64,000 bases of DNA, taken from contig NZ_AP024745.1 of assembly GCF_019704555.1 (NCBI RefSeq), positions 5,402,501 to 5,466,500 of the forward strand. Reading direction: 5' to 3'. A program made the translations under genes and the position numbers. The stretch is from Actinoplanes sp. L3-i22 (lineage in GTDB: Bacteria > Actinomycetota > Actinomycetes > Mycobacteriales > Micromonosporaceae). Below, in pieces: positions 15,107 to 23,375 of this stretch (its first letter is position 1; every line of letters begins with the position of its first letter). Under the pieces are notes generated by a model that was not told the DNA's origin, searched no databases, and was given only the letters and a program-made list of their open reading frames with translations.

Positions 15107-16423
15107 ATGATCAATAGAAGGCAGTTCCTCGGCTTCGGCGCGGCGGCCACCCTGGCACTCGCGGCCGGCTGCACCGGCGGCGCCGGCGGCGACGACACCG
15201 CCGCGAGCGGCGACTTCTCCGGCGAGGTCAAGGGCACCATCACGGTGCTGACCAACCGGACCGACCTGGTCAGCACGACGCTGCCCGGGTACGCCAAGAA
15301 GTTCGAGGCCAAGTACCCCGGCACCAAGGTCGTCTTCCAGGGCGTGACGAACTACGACGACGACGTCACCACCCAGCTCAGCAGCGGCGACTACGGCGAC
15401 GTGCTGCTGGTCCCGAACGCCGTCGCGATCGACCAGTACAGCCAGTTCTTCGAGCCGCTCGGCACGCAGGACGAGCTCAAGGCCAAGTACCGGTTCCTCA
15501 GCCCGGCGACGTACCAGGGAAAGGTCTTCGCTCTGTCCCTGGGCGGCGTGGCGAAGGGCTTCGTGATCAACAAGCGGATCTGGGCGCAGGCCGGGATCAC
15601 CGCGCCGCCGAAGACGCCCGAGGAGTTCCTCGCCGGGCTCAAGGCGGTCGCGGACAAGACCGACGCCGTGCCGTACTACACCAACTACAAGGACGGCTGG
15701 CCGCTCGCCGAGTGGAACACCCACCGGGCCGTGCTCGGTGACCCGGCGATCAACGACAAGTTCCCGGCCGACCCGAACCCCTGGCAGCCCGGCAAGATCG
15801 AATACCTGGCGGACGGGCTGCTCTACGACATCGTGCACGCCAAGCTCAGCGAGAAGGACCCGCTGACGACCAACTGGGAGAGCTCCAAGCCGATGCTCGC
15901 CACCGGTAGGACGGCGACCATGCTGCTCGGCTCGTGGGCGGTCCCGCAGATGCAGGACGCCGCCAGGGCCGCCGGGGCGAACCCCGACGACATCGCGTTC
16001 TGGCCGTTCCCGTACCAGACCGGCGGCAAGTTCCACGCCAACATCGACGGCGACAAGCTCGGCGCGGTCAGCCGGAACTCCAAGAACAAGGCCACCGCGA
16101 AGGCCTGGCTGGACTTCTTCGTCAACGAGTCCGGCTTCGCCACCGACCAGCAGGCCATCCCGCCGGCCATCGACCAGCCGCTGCCCAAGAGCCTGCAGGA
16201 CTTCACCGCGACCGGCGTCGAGCTGGTCGAGACCCCGGCCGCGACCACGAACTCCGGCAAGGAGGACGAGATCATCAAGGAGTCGGAGATCGACCTCAAG
16301 GGCAACATCTACCGGCAGAAGCTGGTCGACGTCGCCCGCGGCGCCGCCAAGGGCGACAAGGACTCCTTCTTCGCCGACCTGAACAAGCGCTGGAGCGAGG
16401 CCCAGTCCCGGGTCATGAAGTGA
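15107..16423 (+). CDS. Sugar ABC transporter substrate-binding lipoprotein
   Basis: A 438-residue family-1 extracellular solute-binding protein and first gene of the mannoside operon. The N-terminus MINRRQFLGFGAAATLAL carries a Tat-like RRxFLG motif, followed by the lipobox LAAGC, so it is probably a Tat-exported lipoprotein. The mature part has the alternating-lobe pattern of sugar binders (GDYGDVLLVPN, RTATMLLGSWAVPQM, KLGAVSRNSKNKATAKAWLDFF). The ATG at 15107 follows AGGACGG. It overlaps the next gene by GTGA. The operon context with a beta-mannosidase suggests mannobiose or mannooligosaccharide as ligand (inference). Confidence 0.88.
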   Translation: MINRRQFLGFGAAATLALAAGCTGGAGGDDTAASGDFSGEVKGTITVLTNRTDLVSTTLPGYAKKFEAKYPGTKVVFQGVTNYDDDVTTQLSSGDYGDVLLVPNAVAIDQYSQFFEPLGTQDELKAKYRFLSPATYQGKVFALSLGGVAKGFVINKRIWAQAGITAPPKTPEEFLAGLKAVADKTDAVPYYTNYKDGWPLAEWNTHRAVLGDPAINDKFPADPNPWQPGKIEYLADGLLYDIVHAKLSEKDPLTTNWESSKPMLATGRTATMLLGSWAVPQMQDAARAAGANPDDIAFWPFPYQTGGKFHANIDGDKLGAVSRNSKNKATAKAWLDFFVNESGFATDQQAIPPAIDQPLPKSLQDFTATGVELVETPAATTNSGKEDEIIKESEIDLKGNIYRQKLVDVARGAAKGDKDSFFADLNKRWSEAQSRVMK

Positions 16424-17295
16424 CGACCAGGATCAAGATCTTCAAAACCCCTTGGCCGTACGTCGCCCCGGCGCTGATCCTGTTGATCACGTTCACCTAC
16501 GTGCCGGTCGGCAACATGCTCTGGTACAGCTTCCACAAATGGGACGGCCTGGATCCCACGATGACCCCGGCCGGCCTGGACAACTACGTGCGCGTGCTCA
16601 CCGACGAGCAGTACTGGCGGGTCTTCCTGGTCAGCCTCTACTACTTCGCCGCGTCGTTCGCACAGATCGCGATCGCCCTCTACTTCGCGGTCGTGCTGTC
16701 GTTCAGCGTCCGGTTCCGCAACCTGTTCAAGGGCATCCTGTTCTTCCCGTACCTGCTCAACGGCGTCGCGGTCGGCTTCGTCTTCCTGTACCTGTTCCAG
16801 CCGGACGGCACCCTCGACACGCTGCTGGGGGTGCTCGGCCTCGGCGGGCACACCCAGCAGTGGCTCGGCGACCCGGACATCGCCAACCTCTCGCTGGCCG
16901 GCACGTCGGTGTGGCGGTTCACCGGGCTCAACTTCGTGCTGTTCCTCGGCGCGATCCAGTCCATCCCGGGCGAGATCTACGAGGCCGCGGAGATCGACGG
17001 CGCGAACCGGTGGCACCAGTTCCGGCACATCATCGCGCCCGGCATCCGGCGGATCATCAGCCTCTCGTTCATCCTGGCGATCTCCGGCAGCCTCAGCGTC
17101 TTCGAGATCCCGTTCATCATGACCGGCGGCGCGAACGGCACCCGCACGTTCGTGGTCCAGGCGTACCAGACCGCGTTCCAGTTCCGGCAGATCGGCCTGG
17201 CCTCGGCCATGGCGGTCGTGCTGCTGCTGATCGTGCTGCTGCTGACCTGGATCCAGCGCCGGATCCTGCCCGACGACGAGGTGACCCTGACGTGA
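16420..17295 (+). CDS. Sugar ABC transporter permease (MalF/UgpA type)
   Basis: A 291-residue inner-membrane permease with about six transmembrane segments. The cytoplasmic EAA loop EIYEAAEIDGANRWHQFRHI (near residue 187) contacts the ATPase subunit. GTG start and TGA stop overlap both neighbours by GTGA. It pairs with the following permease to form the channel for the lipoprotein-delivered oligosaccharide. No ATPase gene occurs in the operon, so a shared MsiK-type ATPase encoded elsewhere is expected. Confidence 0.9.
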   Translation: MTTRIKIFKTPWPYVAPALILLITFTYVPVGNMLWYSFHKWDGLDPTMTPAGLDNYVRVLTDEQYWRVFLVSLYYFAASFAQIAIALYFAVVLSFSVRFRNLFKGILFFPYLLNGVAVGFVFLYLFQPDGTLDTLLGVLGLGGHTQQWLGDPDIANLSLAGTSVWRFTGLNFVLFLGAIQSIPGEIYEAAEIDGANRWHQFRHIIAPGIRRIISLSFILAISGSLSVFEIPFIMTGGANGTRTFVVQAYQTAFQFRQIGLASAMAVVLLLIVLLLTWIQRRILPDDEVTLT

Positions 17296-18113
17296 GTACC
17301 GTGGCGCGCGCCGCCAAGTACGCCTCGCTGATCCTGGCGTCGCTGGTGGTGCTGATCCCGCTCGTGGTGGTGCTGTTCGCGGCGTTCAAGACGCACGCCG
17401 AGTACAACAGCACCGGCCCGCTGACCCCGCCGCACGACTGGCTCAACTTCCACAATTTCGCGACCGCGTGGACCGCCGGCGACATGCTGCGCGGCTTCTG
17501 GAACACCACCGTCATCCTGGTCGTCTCGCTGACCGGCACCGTGCTGGTGGGGACGCTCGCGGCGTACGCGATCAGTCGTTTCGTCTTTCCCTTCAAGCGC
17601 TTGATACTCGGCCTCTTCCTGGTCGCGGCACTCGTGCCCGGGGTGACCACCCAGGTCGCCACCTACCAGATCGTCAAATCGATGGGCCTGGTCAACACGT
17701 CGTGGTCGGCGATCGTGCTGTTCCTCGGCACCGACATCGTGTCCATCTACATCTTCATCCAGTTCATGCAGTCGATTCCGCAGAGCATCGACCAGGCCGC
17801 GATGATCGACGGCGCCGGGCGGTTCACCATCTACCGCAAGGTGATCCTGCCGCTGATGAGACCGGCGATCGCCACCGTGGTCATCATCAAGGGCATCGCC
17901 ATCTACAACGAGTTCTACATCCCGTTCCTCTACATGCGCTCGCCGGATCTGAGCGTCATCTCCACCGCGCTGTTCCGCTTCAAAGGACCCTACGGAGCGC
18001 AATGGGAGACGATCGCGGCCTGCACGATGATCGTCATCATTCCGACCGTGGTGATCTTCCTGTTGCTGCAGCGCTTCATCTACAACGGCATCACCGCGGG
18101 AGCGACCAAGTGA
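17292..18113 (+). CDS. Sugar ABC transporter permease (MalG/UgpE type)
   Basis: A 273-residue permease with six predicted transmembrane segments and the EAA-like loop SIDQAAMIDGAGRFTIYRKV near residues 166-185. It begins at GTG 17292, overlapping the first permease by GTGA, and its stop overlaps the beta-mannosidase start in the same way. Together with the first permease it should translocate mannooligosaccharides into the cell. Confidence 0.9.
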   Translation: MSTVARAAKYASLILASLVVLIPLVVVLFAAFKTHAEYNSTGPLTPPHDWLNFHNFATAWTAGDMLRGFWNTTVILVVSLTGTVLVGTLAAYAISRFVFPFKRLILGLFLVAALVPGVTTQVATYQIVKSMGLVNTSWSAIVLFLGTDIVSIYIFIQFMQSIPQSIDQAAMIDGAGRFTIYRKVILPLMRPAIATVVIIKGIAIYNEFYIPFLYMRSPDLSVISTALFRFKGPYGAQWETIAACTMIVIIPTVVIFLLLQRFIYNGITAGATK

Positions 18114-20452
18114 CCTCTGTTCAAGACCTCTCCGGCGCCTGGGAGCTGCACGGCGACGACGTCCGCATCGCGGCGAGCGTGCCCGGGTGCGTGCACACCG
18201 ATCTGCTCGCCGCGGGCCGCATTCCGGATCCGTTCCTGGACGACAACGAAAAAGCCGTCGCCTGGGTCGGACGTGCGGACTGGGCCTATCAGCGGGAAAT
18301 TGCCTGGGACGGGCCGGAGCATGAACGCGTCGACCTGGTCTTCGACGGGCTCGACACGGTTGCCGCGATCGAGCTGGGCGGGGTGGAGGTCGGCACGACC
18401 CGCAACATGCACCGCAGCTATCGGTACGACGTCACCGGGCTGCTCGCCGGCGGCCCGCAGCCGCTGAGCGTGCGGTTCACCTCGGCCTACACCGAGGCCG
18501 AGCGGGTGCGGGAGCTGCTCGGGGCGCGGGACAACGCGTACCCGGAGCCGTTCAACTTCATCCGCAAGATGGCCTGCGGTTTCGGGTGGGACTGGGGGCC
18601 GACGCTGGTCACGGCCGGGATCTGGCGGCCGGTGCGGCTCGAGGGGTGGAGCACGGCGCGACTGGCCTCGGTGCGGCCGCTGGCCACCTGGTCGGACGGC
18701 ATAGGGCGGCTCGACCTGAGCGTGGCGATCGAGCGGACCCGGCCGAGGGACCTGCGTGTCCGGGTTTCGCTGGGCGGGCGGGAAATTGCCGTACGCCAAA
18801 TTGATGGTCTTGAATTGCGGTTGTCTTTGGACGTCGACGACGTGGTTCCGTGGCGACCGCTGGAACCGGCTCTCGATGATTTGCGGGTCGAGCTCCTCGA
18901 CGGTGCCGACGTGCTCGATCATTGGGAGCGGCGCATCGGGTTCCGGAGCGTCGCCATCGACCGGAGCGGCGGTGGATTCGTCTTCCACCTCAACGGCGAA
19001 CCGGTGCTGATCAAGGGTGTGAACTGGATTCCGGACGACATCTTCCCGTCCCGGATGACCCGGGAACGCTATGCGCTCCGGCTTGGTGAGGCCGTCGCGG
19101 CCGGCGTCAATCTGATCCGGGTGTGGGGCGGCGGCATTTACGAGAGCCGTGATTTCTACGAGGTCTGCGACGAGCTCGGGCTGATGGTGTGGCAGGACTT
19201 CCTGTTCGCCTGCGCCGACTATCCCGAGGAGGAGCCGATCTTTTCCGAAGTGGTCGCCGAGGCGCGGGAGAACGTGGCTCGACTCGCGCCGCATCCGAGC
19301 CTGATCACCTGGAACGGCAACAACGAGAATCTGTGGCTGCACCAGGCGATGCCGTGGAACGCGGCCGGCGCCTATCAGACCTGGGGCGAGCGGTATTACC
19401 TGGAGACGCTGCCGGCGATCGTGGCCGAACTCGACCCGTCGCGGCCCTATCAGGCGGGTAGCCCCTGGTCCGGTTCCTGGGAGCACGAACCCAACGACCC
19501 GGAGCACGGCACGTTCCATTCCTGGGAGGTGTGGAATCGCGAGGACTATCTGAACTACCGCGATTCCACGCCCCGATTCGTCGCCGAATTCGGCTGGCAG
19601 GCGCCGCCGGCGTGGACCACGCTGCGGGAGGCGGTCTCCGACGAGCCGATGCTGCCGGACTCGCCCGGCGTGCTGCATCATCAGAAGGCCGAGGACGGCA
19701 ACGGCAAACTGGCGCGCGGCCTGGCCCCGCACTTCGGCGTTTTTGATGGAAGCACCGAGGCCTGGCACTATCTGACCCAGCTCAACCAGGTGCGGGCGGT
19801 GCGGACCGGCGTCGAGCACTGGCGCTCGCACTGGCCGCACACCGGCGGCAGCATCCTCTGGCAGCTCAACGACCTGTGGCCGGTCACCTCGTGGGCGGCG
19901 ATCGACGGGGCCGGGCGGTACAAACCGCTGTACTTCGCGCTGCGCGAGATGAACGCGGACCGGGCGCTGACCATCCAGCCCCGCGACGGCGGCCTGACGC
20001 TGGCCGTGCTCAACAACACCGCCGCTCCCTGGGTGGGGACCGTGCGGTTCTCCTCGCTCGCGGCTGTGCAGGTCAGCGTGCCGCCGCGGTCGGTGGCGCT
20101 GGTCCCGGCGCCGGCGGCGGAGATGCTCGTCGCCGATCTCGACGAGTGCCGGGCGTTGTTTTTCAAGGCCGATTTCTCGTACGAGGATCCGGGGCTGACC
20201 GTCGACGCCGTGCCGGTGCCCGGTGGACTCGACGTGCGGGTGCACGCCGCCGGCCTGGCCCGCGACCTCCTGCTGCAGCCCGACCGCATCCACCCGCGGG
20301 CGACCGTCGACCGGGGCTTCGTCACGCTGCTGCCCGGCGAGTCGACGGTGTTCCACGTCCGCGCGCCGCTCGACCTGGACCCGGCCGCGGTCAAGGCCCC
20401 GTGGGTGCTGACCGACCTGGCCACGGTCATGGCGTCGATGAATCCTCAATGA
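18110..20452 (+). CDS. GH2-family beta-mannosidase, intracellular
   Basis: A 780-residue glycoside hydrolase family 2 enzyme without signal peptide. The order is N-terminal jelly roll (SVPGCVHTDLLAAG, residues near 24-38), the FGWDWGPTLVTAGIW segment typical of beta-mannosidases, immunoglobulin-like sandwich, TIM barrel, and C-terminal beta domain. The acid/base is Glu406 in WNGNNENLW and the nucleophile Glu493 in FVAEFGWQ. It removes terminal beta-1,4-mannose from imported oligosaccharides, completing the pathway begun by the secreted GH26 enzyme. It is the last gene of the four-gene operon, coupled by GTGA. Codon use in its middle part is slightly less GC-biased than its neighbours. Confidence 0.92.
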   Translation: MTSVQDLSGAWELHGDDVRIAASVPGCVHTDLLAAGRIPDPFLDDNEKAVAWVGRADWAYQREIAWDGPEHERVDLVFDGLDTVAAIELGGVEVGTTRNMHRSYRYDVTGLLAGGPQPLSVRFTSAYTEAERVRELLGARDNAYPEPFNFIRKMACGFGWDWGPTLVTAGIWRPVRLEGWSTARLASVRPLATWSDGIGRLDLSVAIERTRPRDLRVRVSLGGREIAVRQIDGLELRLSLDVDDVVPWRPLEPALDDLRVELLDGADVLDHWERRIGFRSVAIDRSGGGFVFHLNGEPVLIKGVNWIPDDIFPSRMTRERYALRLGEAVAAGVNLIRVWGGGIYESRDFYEVCDELGLMVWQDFLFACADYPEEEPIFSEVVAEARENVARLAPHPSLITWNGNNENLWLHQAMPWNAAGAYQTWGERYYLETLPAIVAELDPSRPYQAGSPWSGSWEHEPNDPEHGTFHSWEVWNREDYLNYRDSTPRFVAEFGWQAPPAWTTLREAVSDEPMLPDSPGVLHHQKAEDGNGKLARGLAPHFGVFDGSTEAWHYLTQLNQVRAVRTGVEHWRSHWPHTGGSILWQLNDLWPVTSWAAIDGAGRYKPLYFALREMNADRALTIQPRDGGLTLAVLNNTAAPWVGTVRFSSLAAVQVSVPPRSVALVPAPAAEMLVADLDECRALFFKADFSYEDPGLTVDAVPVPGGLDVRVHAAGLARDLLLQPDRIHPRATVDRGFVTLLPGESTVFHVRAPLDLDPAAVKAPWVLTDLATVMASMNPQ

Positions 20453-20516
20453 AACGTCTACGGTGCTCGGTCATGGTTCGGGGGTAACGCATTTCAGAAC
20501 TACCGAGGGACTTCTC

Positions 20517-20876
20517 GTGGCAAGGAAACTCCGCACCGCCGCTGTCGCCGCGTGCCTGGCGATCACCGCTCTCGCCGGGGGACTGACGGTTTCGGCCGCC
20601 CCCGCGGCGGCCGCGTCCAGCACCGCGTCCCAGCTGCTCTACCTGTACAACGGGCCGGCCGGCGGGCACGCCTGGGTCTCCGGGTACGACACGGGTAACT
20701 GGTACAACTACGGGTGGGCGAACTACGACGGCTCCGGCTGGGCGGTCACCGGCAACCACCGCTGGAGTGGCGGGCAGGTCTGGTTCGACGTGTACGACAG
20801 CAACTGGACGTTCCAGTACACGCACTCCTGCTACATGCAGCCGAACACGTGGGGGCTCGACGCGTACTGCTCCTGA
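20517..20876 (+). CDS. Small secreted aromatic-rich protein
   Basis: A 119-residue exported protein. The GTG at 20517 follows GAGGGA. A Sec signal peptide (residues 1-38, KLRTAAVAACLAITALAGGL with Ala-rich cleavage region) precedes a Trp/Tyr/Gly-rich mature domain of about 80 residues with strand-like repeats (WYNYGWANYDGSGW) and two Cys that may form a disulphide. The look is of a small beta domain, possibly cell-wall or carbohydrate binding, but no family is recognised. It lies 64 bp after the beta-mannosidase and ends at a strong terminator, so it may be transcribed with the mannoside operon. Confidence 0.7.
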   Translation: MARKLRTAAVAACLAITALAGGLTVSAAPAAAASSTASQLLYLYNGPAGGHAWVSGYDTGNWYNYGWANYDGSGWAVTGNHRWSGGQVWFDVYDSNWTFQYTHSCYMQPNTWGLDAYCS

Positions 20877-20883
20877 GCACTGA

Positions 20884-20920
20884 AAAGGCCCGGCCGGTTC
20901 CCGTTGCCGGCCGGGCCTTT
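20884..20920. terminator. Bidirectional transcription terminator
   Basis: AAAGGCCCGGCCGG (20884-20897) and its exact inverted copy (20907-20920) form a 14-bp stem with 9-nt loop. The arms end in AAA/TTT, so it can terminate both converging transcripts: 20517-20876 and 20928-21992. Confidence 0.85.
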
Positions 20921-20927
20921 CGCTGGT

Positions 20928-21992
20928 TCACCTCGCCGGGGCCTCCTCCGGTGGCGCCGCGTCCGAGCCGGAACCGTGCCGGAACACCAGGTCGACGTCG
21001 AGGGCGGCGGCGTAGTCGCAGACGTTGCGGAGCGTCGGAACCTTGCGGCCCTCCTCCAGGGCCCGGAACGCCGCCAGCGGGACGCCGAGGCGTCGCGCGA
21101 CGTCCGTGGCGTCCACATCGCGGGCGATGCGCAGCTTCCGCAGGTCCCCAAGAGCCGTGGCAGCATCGGCGATGACCAGCTCGGTGCCACCGCGCCGTCT
21201 CCGCCGCCGGGCTCGCGTCTCCATCACCGCGACCGTTCCCACCACGCCCACCACCGCGGAAGCGATCGGGACGATCCGGCCGGCCCAGTCCACCCAGGAC
21301 GCGATGCTCTTCCCCGCCGGGACGGCCACGTCGACGCTCGACGTGAACGGGGCGATGGCACCCCGCGGATTCACCAGGTTGGTGTTCGACTGATCCAGGA
21401 CCTTCAGCGCCGGCTGCAGCTCCAGGATCAGCTCCTTGGCGCCGCCGGACCGGGGCGTGACCCGCCACGCCCAGCGCGCCGATCCATTCTCGAACAGCGC
21501 CTGCGACACCCAGTCGGTCTGATCGATCGTGAAGTCGTCGGTGGCGCCGCGCAACCGGGCGTAGACCTCGCACGTCACGAGGACGGGCTCGGCGGTGGCG
21601 TTCCCGTGCCCGGGGAGAATCACCGAGGGGGCCAGGCTCCGGTCATAGGTGACCACGGCCTCGACGGTGTCCGTCCGGCCCAGTTCCATGGTCAGCCTGG
21701 GGTCGAAGACGACGCGGGCCGCGGCCAGTTCACCGGCCCGTTCACGGCATCGAGCCGAGACGACCGCGAGGTCGGCGCTCGGGGACTGAGCGGCCGGCGG
21801 GCTGGTGGTACCGGCCTGCGGGCTCGTCGGAGTGGCCTGTGGGATAGGTGTCGCATGGGCGGTGCCATCGGATGAATGGCCGTCGGAGGCCAGGTACGCC
21901 AACGTCAACGCGAGCAGGATGAGCAGCGTCACCGCGGCCCCGAGCGCCAGCAGGACCGGTGCTCTCCTCGGTGGTGGGGGCGTCGATTGCAT
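20928..21992 (-). CDS. Two-pass membrane protein with cytosolic C-terminal HTH domain
   Basis: A 354-residue protein. Segment 1 (about 11-35) is hydrophobic after a short Pro/Arg N-terminus. Residues 36-238 are an external domain with a Ser/Thr/Pro-rich spacer. Segment 2 spans about 240-258 and is followed by a stop-transfer RRRRRR. Residues 283-337 (DLRKLRIARDVDATDVARRLGVPLAAFRALEEGRKVP) look like an XRE-type helix-turn-helix. By positive-inside topology both ends are cytosolic, so this could be a membrane-bound transcription regulator sensing an external signal (inference). The HTH is less canonical than a true Cro/CI domain and DNA binding is unproven. Confidence 0.7.
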   Translation of the reverse strand: MQSTPPPPRRAPVLLALGAAVTLLILLALTLAYLASDGHSSDGTAHATPIPQATPTSPQAGTTSPPAAQSPSADLAVVSARCRERAGELAAARVVFDPRLTMELGRTDTVEAVVTYDRSLAPSVILPGHGNATAEPVLVTCEVYARLRGATDDFTIDQTDWVSQALFENGSARWAWRVTPRSGGAKELILELQPALKVLDQSNTNLVNPRGAIAPFTSSVDVAVPAGKSIASWVDWAGRIVPIASAVVGVVGTVAVMETRARRRRRRGGTELVIADAATALGDLRKLRIARDVDATDVARRLGVPLAAFRALEEGRKVPTLRNVCDYAAALDVDLVFRHGSGSDAAPPEEAPAR

Positions 21993-22100
21993 CGGTGTGG
22001 CTCCTCGACCAGCAACGATGATGTCGGGGCCACGGTAACCGCGGCGACGCCGACCGGCGCGCCCGCGACGGAAACTTGTCAGCCGTCGGCGGCCTGCCGG

Positions 22101-22793
22101 TCAGCCTTCCTGCAGGAAGAACAGGAACTCCGCGGTTCCGTGGTCGGCGAGCGAACCCAGTGCCCCGTATCCCTTCGGGCCGGCGAGGTTCCAGTCGGCG
22201 AATCGGATGGGCACGGAGCCGGTGACCACCAGCCGCGAGGCGTCGCGCTGGGCGGTCACGACGGCGGTGATCGTCCGGGTGACGCCGTGCAGGGTCAGTT
22301 GCCCGGTGGCCTCCAGCGTGGTCGCGGATCCGGTGACGAAGGCGTCGTCGAGCGGAACGGGCGTGGTGAGCCGGACCGTGGCGGCCGGGAACCGGTCCGT
22401 CGCCAGGCTCGTGCCGAACTGCGGTGCGAGCTGCTTGCCGTTGTCGGTCAGGGAGAGCAGGTCGATGTTCGCCTCGACGGCGTCGATCCGGTTGTCGCGT
22501 ACGGTCATGGTGCCGGTCACGGCCTCGGTGCGCCCGGTGACGTCGCTGCTCGCTCCGAGGAAGCGCTGTTCGACGCGGAAGCCGGCCACCGACCCGGAAG
22601 TGATCCGCCAGTGTCCGGCCAGCGGCCGGGACGCGGGAGCGGCGGCGGCCGGGAGGGTGAGCGGTGCGGGAGCGGGCTGAAGCGCGACGGCCGCCGCCGC
22701 TGTCGCCAGCAGGGCGAGCACGAGCGTCACGGTGATGCCGAGTGCCCACCACCACCGGCGTCGCCGGCGGGGCCGGGCCGCGGGGGCGGTCAT
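22101..22793 (-). CDS. YceI-family protein with N-terminal membrane anchor
   Basis: A 230-residue protein. A basic N-terminus (RPRRRRRWWW) and hydrophobic helix (about 16-38) precede an external YceI lipocalin-like domain (about 58-228), seen as GHWRITSGSVAGFRVEQRF, ...RNDxIDAV..NIDLLSL and GQLTLHGVTRTITAVV. YceI domains bind long polyisoprenoids or amphiphiles. The ATG overlaps the upstream stop by ATGA, so it is coupled to the nitroreductase-family gene. A polyprenyl or quinone-related role for the pair is plausible. Confidence 0.88.
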   Translation of the reverse strand: MTAPAARPRRRRRWWWALGITVTLVLALLATAAAAVALQPAPAPLTLPAAAAPASRPLAGHWRITSGSVAGFRVEQRFLGASSDVTGRTEAVTGTMTVRDNRIDAVEANIDLLSLTDNGKQLAPQFGTSLATDRFPAATVRLTTPVPLDDAFVTGSATTLEATGQLTLHGVTRTITAVVTAQRDASRLVVTGSVPIRFADWNLAGPKGYGALGSLADHGTAEFLFFLQEG

Positions 22794-23269
22794 CGGGCCG
22801 GCTCCGCGATGTCGACCCGGAACGCCGGGTACCGGCCGGCGATGGACGCGAACTCCGCTGGCGCCGCATGCCGGTCGATCGGCAGGTGCGGGCGGGCGCC
22901 GGGGACCTGCTCCAGGAAGCATCGCAGGATCGGCGGCCGATCGGCGACCGGGATCTCGACCAGCCGGCACTCGCGGGCCCGCCCGTGCCGGATGACAGCC
23001 TTGCCGCCGGCGGCCCGGACATTGCGGACCCAGTTGCAGTCCTCGCCCAGCATCGGCACCAGATACCAGTGACCCTGCCAATCGGTCATGCCGAGCGGGA
23101 AGCGCGTGCGGCGTCCGGTGCGGCGCCCGGGAACCTCGAGGGTGATCCAGCGCGGTGGGGTGATCCCGGTCGCGTGGACAGCGGCCCAGAACCGGGCGAA
23201 CCGGCGGGCGGTGGCGTTGCCCCGGCCGCCGGAGTACATGGCGCGCAGCCGGTCGTCACTGAAGATCAT
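22790..23269 (-). CDS. F420-type nitroreductase-family (Ddn-like) oxidoreductase
   Basis: A 159-residue split-barrel protein of the deazaflavin-dependent nitroreductase family. ARFWAAVHATGITPPRWITLEVPGRRTGRRTRFPLGMTDWQGHWYLVPMLGEDCNWVRNVRAAGG is the diagnostic core: RRTG cofactor-phosphate site, then YLVPMLGxxxxWVxN. The start ATG at 23269 follows GAGGGG. These enzymes reduce quinones or nitroaromatics with F420H2. It is divergent from a TetR regulator and probably controlled by it; the YceI gene is downstream in the same operon. Confidence 0.85.
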   Translation of the reverse strand: MIFSDDRLRAMYSGGRGNATARRFARFWAAVHATGITPPRWITLEVPGRRTGRRTRFPLGMTDWQGHWYLVPMLGEDCNWVRNVRAAGGKAVIRHGRARECRLVEIPVADRPPILRCFLEQVPGARPHLPIDRHAAPAEFASIAGRYPAFRVDIAEPAR

Positions 23270-23317
23270 GGCACCCCTCGCAATAGATCGACATCTCTGC
23301 GTCATGGCGAGTATGGA

Positions 23318-23340
23318 ACTTGGGACTCCATGTCTCAAGT
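23318..23340. promoter_or_regulatory. Palindromic candidate TetR operator
   Basis: ACTTGGGA (23318-23325) and TCTCAAGT (23333-23340) are inverted arms matching at 7 of 8 positions around a 7-bp centre. They lie midway between the divergent nitroreductase (23269) and TetR (23376) starts, the usual position and size of a TetR-type operator. Confidence 0.55.
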
Positions 23341-23375
23341 ACCAAAGGTCCCGTCCTGTACTAGGCTCGTCCGCG

